A stretch of 11,228 nt of DNA from an uncultured Hyphomicrobiales bacterium (GTDB lineage Bacteria; Pseudomonadota; Alphaproteobacteria; Rhizobiales; Beijerinckiaceae). Positions 5,789 to 11,228 of this stretch are shown in pieces. Position numbers and translations under genes: made by a program. Location of the stretch: positions 1 through 11,228 of the forward strand of contig CAIWVR010000197.1 in assembly GCA_903916165.1 (NCBI GenBank). Reading direction: 5' to 3'. The first letter of the stretch is position 1. Each line of letters opens with the position of its first letter. The notes under the pieces were generated by a model. That model was given only the letters and a program-made list of their open reading frames with translations. It searched no databases and had not been told where the DNA came from.

Positions 5789-6381
5789 GCATTGCACTCC
5801 GTTGCGCCCGCTGGCGCCCCGCCCTTATCCATCACAAAGAATTGTCCCTGAGATGACACGCCCGTTTGCCGCCGTCCATCGACAACACGCGCCTGCGCCA
5901 GTTCCGCAAGGTCATAGACGAGCGCGCGGGTGAGCAGCGCCCACAGATCGCCGCGCACCAGCACATAAGGTTTGACGCCGTCGGCCGGCCCGGTTTCGAA
6001 GCGCAGCGGATGGTCCGCGCCCGCGTGGACCTCATCGCCGACATTGGTGGTGAAGACGAGCGTTTCCCCGTCTGTCCGCAGCGAAACGGCGAGAAACGGC
6101 GCATCCTCGACCTCCACAGCGACTTTTTCGACCGGCGTGACGAGCACATGGCCGTCGGGGTCGTGGCGCAGGATCGTGGAAAACAGCTGCACCAGCGCCG
6201 GGCGCGTGATGGGCGAGCCCTGGCAGGACCATGTCCCGTCGCGGGCGATCTTCAGGCCGATATCGCCGCAATGGGGCGGGTTCCACAGGTGCACGGGGGG
6301 CAGGCCGTCGCGCCCGCCCGCCGCCCTGGCCAGGGCTTCGAGCCGTGCCGGTTCCGCTGTCGTATTGACGTCATCTGCCAT
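5785..6381 (-). CDS. DUF1285 family protein
   Basis: The 198-aa product matches DUF1285: PPVHLWNPPHCGDIGLKI (28-45), RDGTWSCQGSPITRPALVQLFSTIL (47-71), LVTPVEKVAVEVEDAPFLAV (80-99) and a C-terminal GVSSQGQFFVMDKG (174-187). No signal peptide or membrane segment is seen, so it is probably cytosolic. Structures of family members are known and a role in signal transduction has been suggested, but there is no defined activity. The start is taken as ATG 6381 (MADDVNTT). ATG 6393 is also possible but has no ribosome binding site, and the frame continues open to 6579 across the divergent promoter region with non-protein-like sequence. It heads the leftward operon with the NUDIX and CCA genes and diverges from the moxR operon 106 bp away. 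Confidence 0.9.
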   Translation of the reverse strand: MADDVNTTAEPARLEALARAAGGRDGLPPVHLWNPPHCGDIGLKIARDGTWSCQGSPITRPALVQLFSTILRHDPDGHVLVTPVEKVAVEVEDAPFLAVSLRTDGETLVFTTNVGDEVHAGADHPLRFETGPADGVKPYVLVRGDLWALLTRALVYDLAELAQARVVDGRRQTGVSSQGQFFVMDKGGAPAGATECNA

Positions 6382-6421
6382 AATCTCGACCATCGGACGT
6401 GAGGAACTGAAGGCAGGCGGA

Positions 6422-6449
6422 TCGACAATGCCGCGCCGCGTCCTAAAAT
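6422..6449 (+). promoter_or_regulatory. Sigma-70-like promoter of the moxR operon
   Basis: TCGACA (6422-6427) and TAAAAT (6444-6449) each match five of six consensus positions and are separated by 16 bases. Transcription would begin near 6456, giving a leader of about 30 bases before moxR. A small GGCG-ATA-CGCC dyad (6453-6463) lies at the expected start point. The same 106-bp region must also serve the divergent DUF1285 operon, for which no clear promoter was found. Inferred from sequence only. Confidence 0.55.
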
Positions 6450-6487
6450 AGCGGCGATACGCCAAAACGGAAGAGCGGGGATTTCGG

Positions 6488-7489
6488 ATGCAGGACAATA
6501 CGGCGACCTCCCTCGATTCCGCCGTCGCCCGCAGCGCCGAACAGGCGCTGGAGCGCGTGGCAGCGGCGCGCACGGCCATCGGGGCTGTTATTTTCGGTCA
6601 GGAAAAAGTGGTCGAGGAAGCCCTGGTGACGCTGATTGCGGGCGGTCACGGGCTGCTGGTCGGTGTGCCGGGCCTCGCCAAGACCAAGCTCGTCGAGACG
6701 CTGGGCACGGTGCTTGGGCTCGATGCGCGACGCGTCCAGTTCACGCCCGATCTCATGCCCTCCGATATTCTGGGCTCTGAAATTCTGGAAGAGGGCGCGG
6801 ACCGCGCGCGCTCCTTCCGCTTCGTGAAAGGTCCGATCTTCGCGCAATTGCTGATGGCCGACGAGATCAACCGCGCCAGCCCGCGCACGCAATCGGCGCT
6901 GCTGCAGGCGATGCAGGAATATCACGTCACGGTGGCGGGCGAGCGCCACGACCTGCCGCGCCCGTTCCATGTGCTCGCCACGCAAAACCCGCTGGAGCAG
7001 GAAGGCACCTATCCGCTGCCCGAAGCGCAACTCGACCGCTTTCTCATGCAGATTGATGTCACCTATCCTGACCGCGAGGCGGAGCGGCGCATCCTCATCG
7101 AGACGACCGGCGAAAACGACGTGCGCCTTCACGCGGCGATGACGGCGGAAGATCTCATGACCACGCAGCGCCTCGTGCGCCGCCTGCCGGTCGGCGAGCG
7201 CGTCGTTGATGCCATTCTCGATCTCGTGCGGTCGGCGCGTCCGGGCGAAACGGCCAATGACCTCACCCGCCACATCGCCTGGGGGCCGGGGCCGCGCGCC
7301 GCACAGGCGCTCATGCTGGCCTCGCGCGCCCGTGCGCTGGTCGACGGGCGTCTGGCACCCTCCATCGACGACATTATCGCGCTGTCGGAGCCGGTGCTGA
7401 AACATCGCATGGCGCTGACCTTTGCGGCGCGTGCCGAAGGCGAGACGATGTCCTCCGTCATCGCGCGCCTCGCCGCGCGGCTTGGATGA
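6488..7489 (+). CDS. MoxR-type AAA+ ATPase
   Basis: The 333-aa product is a full-length MoxR AAA+ ATPase (about 320-340 aa is usual). Walker A is GVPGLAKTK (59-67), Walker B is LLMADEIN (121-128), sensor 1 is ATQNP (164-168) and the arginine finger lies in LDRF (182-185, R184). The C-terminal lid carries sensor 2 in WGPGPRAAQAL (265-275, R270), where many relatives have GASPR. The region between Walker A and B (FTPDLMPSDILGSEI, 85-99) is characteristic of the family. These cytosolic ATPases act as chaperone-like partners of vWA proteins. The start ATG 6488 is preceded by GAGCGGGG about 7 bases upstream. It is the first gene of the operon; its stop is 4 bases before the DUF58 start, so the two are probably co-translated and interact. 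Confidence 0.95.
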   Translation: MQDNTATSLDSAVARSAEQALERVAAARTAIGAVIFGQEKVVEEALVTLIAGGHGLLVGVPGLAKTKLVETLGTVLGLDARRVQFTPDLMPSDILGSEILEEGADRARSFRFVKGPIFAQLLMADEINRASPRTQSALLQAMQEYHVTVAGERHDLPRPFHVLATQNPLEQEGTYPLPEAQLDRFLMQIDVTYPDREAERRILIETTGENDVRLHAAMTAEDLMTTQRLVRRLPVGERVVDAILDLVRSARPGETANDLTRHIAWGPGPRAAQALMLASRARALVDGRLAPSIDDIIALSEPVLKHRMALTFAARAEGETMSSVIARLAARLG

Positions 7490-7493
7490 TGTG

Positions 7494-8414
7494 ATGGTGG
7501 ATGTCCGCCTGCTGGACAAGACTGACGCGACGGCGCAGGCGCTGCATCCGCTCGAGTCGCTGTCGCTCGCGCGCCGCCTGCCGGGGCTGATCGTGTCGGC
7601 CAAGGAGGTCGCGGCGACCGTGATGCACGGCGTGCATGGACGCCGGCGCGCTGGTGCGGGCGAGACCTTCTGGCAGTTCAGGCCTTTCGTCTATGGCGAA
7701 TCCACCAATCGCATCGACTGGCGCCGCTCCGCCCGCGACGACCGCATCTATGTGCGCGAGCGCGAATGGGAAGCCGCCCACAGCGTGTGGATCTGGTGCG
7801 ACCGCTCGGCGTCCATGGGCTATGTGTCGAGCCTTGCGCTGCAGCCCAAGATCGATCGCGGGCTGGTGCTGGGGCTCGCCTTGTCAGACCTGCTGGTGCG
7901 GGGCGGCGAGCGCGTCGGCGTGCTCGGGCTGACGCGCGCCTTTGCAACGCGCGACATTGTCGAGCGCCTGTCGGAGCGCATGATCGAGGAGGCCATGTGC
8001 CCGGGCCATGTCGCCGCCGAACTGCCGCCCGACGATCCGCTCGCGCCACGCACGCAAGCCGTTCTGCTTGGTGATTTCCTGTCCGATCCCGATGACATTG
8101 CACGCGCCGTGCACGGCATGGCGTCGCGCGGCGCGCGCGGCCATCTGGTGATGATCGCCGATCCGGTCGAGGAGACATTTCCCTTCACCGGCCACACCGA
8201 ATTTCGTGATGTCGATTCCAGCGCGCGCTTGCGTGTCGGCGAGGCGCAATCGTTTCGCGACGATTACATGATGCGCCTCGCACAGCATCGCGACCGCATC
8301 CGCCAGATTGCGATGTCTCGCGGCTGGTCCTTCACCGTGCATCGCACCGACAGGCCTGCATCCGAGGCGCTGCTTGCGCTGCGCATGCAGCTAGAAGCCG
8401 GGTTGGGGGGCTAG
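7494..8414 (+). CDS. DUF58 (vWA-like) protein, MoxR partner
   Basis: The 306-aa product is a DUF58 protein. The defining block WQFRPFVYGESTNRIDWRRSARDDRIYVRERE (60-91, given in part) includes G69-E-S and IDWRRSA (74-80). It runs into a von Willebrand-like strand ending in D103-R-S105-A-S107, which keeps the DxSxS part of a metal-ion-dependent adhesion site. TQAVLLGDFLSDP (187-199) and HLVMIADPVEETFPF (217-231) are later strands of the same fold. Unlike many DUF58 proteins it lacks N-terminal membrane helices, so it is probably cytosolic or peripheral. The start is ATG 7494, four bases after the moxR stop; GTG 7491 is an alternative. Its stop is two bases before the next ATG. It is expected to be the direct partner of the MoxR ATPase. 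Confidence 0.92.
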   Translation: MVDVRLLDKTDATAQALHPLESLSLARRLPGLIVSAKEVAATVMHGVHGRRRAGAGETFWQFRPFVYGESTNRIDWRRSARDDRIYVREREWEAAHSVWIWCDRSASMGYVSSLALQPKIDRGLVLGLALSDLLVRGGERVGVLGLTRAFATRDIVERLSERMIEEAMCPGHVAAELPPDDPLAPRTQAVLLGDFLSDPDDIARAVHGMASRGARGHLVMIADPVEETFPFTGHTEFRDVDSSARLRVGEAQSFRDDYMMRLAQHRDRIRQIAMSRGWSFTVHRTDRPASEALLALRMQLEAGLGG

Positions 8415-8416
8415 AC

Positions 8417-11206
8417 ATGCTGGGCCTGCCGCTCGCCTTCTCTGCCCCGCTGATCCTCACCGCACTGGTGGCATTGCCCGCGCTTTATTATCTGCTGCGG
8501 TTGACGCCGCCACGGCCGCGCGAAGTCTCGTTTCCGCCGCTGCGGCTCATCCTCGATCTGCAGGCGCGCGAGGAAACGCCGGCGCGCACGCCGTGGTGGC
8601 TGATGCTGCTGCGCCTCGTGTTGGCGGCGCTGATCATTTTTGCCATGGCCGGACCGATCTGGAATCCGCTGCCCGCCAGCTTGGGCGGGCGTGGTCCGCT
8701 GCTCGTGCTGCTCGACGATGGCTGGCCTGCGGCACCAACCTGGGCGCAGCGCATCGCCGCCGCCGCCGAGCGCATGGCGGCTGCCAATCGGGACGGGCGC
8801 CCCGCCGCGCTTGTGCCGATGTCGGACGGCACGCGCGAGATCGCAGCCTTGGACACGACACGCATCAACGAGCGCCTGCGCACGCTGAAGCCAATGCCGT
8901 TTTCGCCCGACCGGCTGCAGGTTCTGCCTGCCGTGCAGGCGTTTCTCGCCAAGAATCCGCAAGCCGAGATCGTCTGGATCGCCGACGGACTCGCGCGCGG
9001 CCAAGCGGAGGCCTTCGCGAAAGGACTGGCGAAAGCAGCAGGCGACAACCGCGTGCAACTCGTCAAGGAGGACAGCCTGCCGCTCGCCATAGCGGGTACG
9101 GAAAACGCGACCGGCGGGCTCGAGGCGCAGATTGTACGCGCCGACGCGGCCAGCGCCGGTGCCGGGCTGGTGCGCGCCTTCGACAAAAAGGGCCTTGTGA
9201 TGGGCGAGGCGCGGTTCGACTTCGGCACGGCGCTGGAAACGAAGGCGCAGTTCGACCTCCCGATCGAATTGCGCAACGAGATCGCGCGTATCGAGATCAG
9301 CGGTGCCCATTCGGCCGGTGCCGTCAGCCTGCTCGACGAACGCTGGAAGCGCCGTCGCGTCGGACTTGCGGCCGGATCGAGCACGGAAGTCGCCCAGCCG
9401 CTGCTGTCGCCGCTCTTTTACCTGCGTCGCGCGCTGCAGCCCTTTGCAGAGGTGCGCGAGGCGCCGGCCGGGCGGGGTGATCCGATCCTCTCGTTGCTCG
9501 AGGATCGCGTGTCCGTCATGGTGCTCGCCGACATTGGCGTCGTGAGCGGCAAGGCGCATGATGAATTGGTGCGCGTCATCAACGAGGGCGGCGTGCTGCT
9601 GCGGTTTGCCGGCACGCGGCTGGCGGGCTCCACCGACGACCTCGTGCCGGTGCGCCTGCGGCGCGGCGGGCGCGTGCTCGGCGGTGCGCTGTCGTGGGAC
9701 CAGCCCAAGCAGCTGGCGTCCTTTCCGCCCGAAAGCCCCTTGGCGGGCCTTGTTCCGCCGGCAGAAGTCAGCGTGACCCGGCAGGTTCTGGCAGAGCCCG
9801 ACGCCAATCTGCCCAACCGCACCTGGGCGCAACTGGCCGACGGCACGCCGCTGGTGACGGCGGAACGGCGCGGCAAGGGGCTCGTGGTTCTGGTGCATGT
9901 GACGGCAGACACCACCTGGTCGAACCTGCCGCTGTCGGGCCTGTTCGTGGACATCCTGCGCCGCGTCGTCGCGCTGTCGGGACAGTCGGTGGAGGCGGCC
10001 GGTGACGGCGGTCCCGTTGCCCGCAACGAGACCCTGGCGCCGGCGCGCACACTCAATGGATTTGGCGTGCTCGGCGCGCCGCCCCTCACCGCCAAGCCGA
10101 TCCCGACGGGCTTCAGCGGACCGCCGGGTGCCGAATTCCCGCCCGGTTTCTACGGCCCTGCCGAGGCGCAGGTCGCAATCAATACAATGACGCCCGGTGA
10201 AAAGCTGGAGCCCGCCGCCTATGACACCACATTCACGAGGGAGAGCCTGATGCGCGCCGAGCCGATCGATCTTCGTGCGGCGCTGGTGGTCAGCGCGTTC
10301 CTGGCCCTGCTGGTCGATGCGCTCGCCTCGCTCTGGCTCGCCGGCGGCTTCGACCGGCTGCGCGCGCGCCATCTGCGCGGTCGTGCGGCTGCGCTCGTTC
10401 TCGCGGCGGTGCTGGGTGGCGCGCTGCTGGCGAGCGACCGCGCACAGGCGCAGGCACCCGACACAGCGCAAAGATCGGCGCTCTCGACGCGCCTTGCCTA
10501 TGTCGTGACAGGCGACGCCAAGGCCGACGAGGCGAGCCGTCTTGGTCTTGCCTCGCTGTCGCGGGCGCTCGCCAACCGCACCGCTTTGACGCCCGGCGAG
10601 CCTGCCGGCGTCGATCCGGCGCGCGACGAGCTGGCGTTCTTTCCGCTGATTTACTGGCCCATCGTGGCGACACGCCCGCAGCCCGCGCCCGAGGCCGTCA
10701 CGCGCATCGCCGCCTTCATGAAGCAGGGCGGCACGATCATCTTCGACACGCGTGACGCCCTGACGGCGTTTTCGGGCGGGCCTGCCTCGCCCGAAGCGCA
10801 ATGGCTGCGCGTCTTGCTCGCTGGCGTCGACGTGCCTGAACTCGAGCCGATCCCGCGCAATCATGTCGTGACGAAAACCTTTTACCTGCTCGACACTTTT
10901 GTCGGTCGCACGACGGTTGGCCAGACCTGGATCGAGGCGCTGCCGCCCGACAGCGCAGATCAGACAAACCGTCCGGTGCGCGCGGGCGACAGCGTGTCGC
11001 CGATCGTCATCACCTCAAATGATTTTGCCGGTGCCTGGGCTGCGGATGCCAATGGCAATGCGCTTTACCCTTTGACGCCGGGCGGCAATCGCCAGCGTGA
11101 ACTGGCGCTACGCGCAGGCGTCAATCTCGTCATGTACACGCTGACCGGCAATTACAAAGCCGATCAGGTGCATGTGCGCGATCTTCTGGAAAGGCTCGGC
11201 CATTGA
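8417..11206 (+). CDS. Membrane protein with BatA-like N-terminus and C-terminal DUF4159
   Basis: The 929-aa product is modular. Two N-terminal membrane helices (about 7-27 and 60-80) form a BatA-type anchor, with RLTPPRPREVSFPPLRL between them. A vWA-like domain follows (LLVLLDDGWPAAP at 95-107) without a DxSxS metal site. A Rossmann-like segment of about 366-520 (VLADIGVVSGKAHDELVRVINEGG in part) resembles class-I glutamine amidotransferase-like domains. Two more helices lie at about 619-641 and 657-675. The DUF4159 domain spans about 691-917, with FFPLIYWPIV (741-750), FMKQGGTIIFDTRD (767-780) and LALRAGVNLVMYTLTGNYKADQVHV (896-920, in part). The even number of helices puts both large soluble parts on one side of the inner membrane, probably the periplasm for the middle part if the first helix is N-out; topology is not certain. 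The start ATG 8417 follows GGGGGG by 6 bases. Function unknown. Confidence 0.9.
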   Translation: MLGLPLAFSAPLILTALVALPALYYLLRLTPPRPREVSFPPLRLILDLQAREETPARTPWWLMLLRLVLAALIIFAMAGPIWNPLPASLGGRGPLLVLLDDGWPAAPTWAQRIAAAAERMAAANRDGRPAALVPMSDGTREIAALDTTRINERLRTLKPMPFSPDRLQVLPAVQAFLAKNPQAEIVWIADGLARGQAEAFAKGLAKAAGDNRVQLVKEDSLPLAIAGTENATGGLEAQIVRADAASAGAGLVRAFDKKGLVMGEARFDFGTALETKAQFDLPIELRNEIARIEISGAHSAGAVSLLDERWKRRRVGLAAGSSTEVAQPLLSPLFYLRRALQPFAEVREAPAGRGDPILSLLEDRVSVMVLADIGVVSGKAHDELVRVINEGGVLLRFAGTRLAGSTDDLVPVRLRRGGRVLGGALSWDQPKQLASFPPESPLAGLVPPAEVSVTRQVLAEPDANLPNRTWAQLADGTPLVTAERRGKGLVVLVHVTADTTWSNLPLSGLFVDILRRVVALSGQSVEAAGDGGPVARNETLAPARTLNGFGVLGAPPLTAKPIPTGFSGPPGAEFPPGFYGPAEAQVAINTMTPGEKLEPAAYDTTFTRESLMRAEPIDLRAALVVSAFLALLVDALASLWLAGGFDRLRARHLRGRAAALVLAAVLGGALLASDRAQAQAPDTAQRSALSTRLAYVVTGDAKADEASRLGLASLSRALANRTALTPGEPAGVDPARDELAFFPLIYWPIVATRPQPAPEAVTRIAAFMKQGGTIIFDTRDALTAFSGGPASPEAQWLRVLLAGVDVPELEPIPRNHVVTKTFYLLDTFVGRTTVGQTWIEALPPDSADQTNRPVRAGDSVSPIVITSNDFAGAWAADANGNALYPLTPGGNRQRELALRAGVNLVMYTLTGNYKADQVHVRDLLERLGH

Positions 11207-11228
11207 GCAATTTCAGCCTCTCCTTCAC
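11203..11228 (+). CDS. Start of a fourth operon gene (cut by window end)
   Basis: A TTG codon at 11203 overlaps the DUF4159 stop as TTGA, and AAGG (11191-11194) lies 8 bases upstream. The frame then reads (M)SNFSLSF and stays open to the window end. Related alphaproteobacterial clusters usually carry another membrane protein gene at this point, and the tight coupling fits. Only eight complete codons are visible, so identity is unknown and the start is an inference. Confidence 0.5.

Noticed and set aside
6382..6579. N-terminal extension of the DUF1285 protein
   Set aside because: It would run through the divergent promoter and into moxR, and the extra residues do not resemble the family, whose homology begins after MADD.
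6443..7603. 386-codon open frame on the minus strand opposite moxR
   Set aside because: It is antisense to an intact MoxR ATPase and would start inside the DUF58 gene; no domain is visible.
8411..10864. Very long open frame (about 817 codons) on the minus strand opposite the DUF4159 gene
   Set aside because: It lies antisense to a well-supported gene, its translation is rich in Arg/Gln/His with no recognisable domain, and such antisense frames are common in high-GC genomes because of third-position bias.

Overview
The window is high-GC DNA whose gene content points to an alphaproteobacterium, most likely Hyphomicrobiales (Rhizobiales). The main reasons are an Omp25/Omp31-type outer membrane protein whose mature end starts ADLP, a DUF1285 - CoA-type NUDIX - cca gene string, and a moxR - DUF58 - DUF4159 cluster. 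The genus cannot be told. No rRNA, tRNA, CRISPR array, insertion sequence or phage gene was seen; this looks like chromosomal core sequence.

Layout. (1) 23-880 (+): rlmJ, a 23S rRNA adenine methyltransferase. (2) 1096-1692 (+): a small glutathione S-transferase of YibF type, with a leader hairpin that could cover its ribosome binding site and a strong bidirectional terminator behind it. (3) 1751-2377 (-): a secreted beta-barrel outer membrane protein, converging on the same terminator. (4) 2378-2771: a comparatively AT-rich gap of about 390 bp with no credible gene but with inverted repeats. (5) 2772-3536 (+): a short-chain dehydrogenase with the Asp-Tyr-Lys triad of pteridine reductases (FolM/PTR1-like). 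It meets, stop codon to stop codon, a small unknown gene at 3537-3800 (-). (6) 3870-6381 (-): an operon read right to left, DUF1285 protein, CoA-type NUDIX hydrolase, CCA tRNA nucleotidyltransferase, joined by 4-base ATGA and GTGA overlaps. (7) 6488 to the window end (+): a tight operon of a MoxR AAA+ ATPase, a DUF58 von Willebrand-like protein, a 929-residue membrane protein ending in DUF4159, and the first codons of a fourth gene that overlaps the DUF4159 stop as TTGA.

How the genes relate. The two operons of the right half diverge from a 106-bp region that holds a good sigma-70-like promoter for the MoxR side. The MoxR-DUF58-DUF4159 set resembles the Bat (Bacteroides aerotolerance) type of MoxR/vWA systems: a cytoplasmic AAA+ ATPase, a vWA-like partner, and a membrane protein with a BatA-like N-terminus. 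Its substrate is unknown, and it is the best candidate here for a poorly described system. The leftward operon pairs tRNA 3'-end maturation with nucleotide/CoA turnover and a protein of unknown function. The left half is a set of independent housekeeping or envelope genes.
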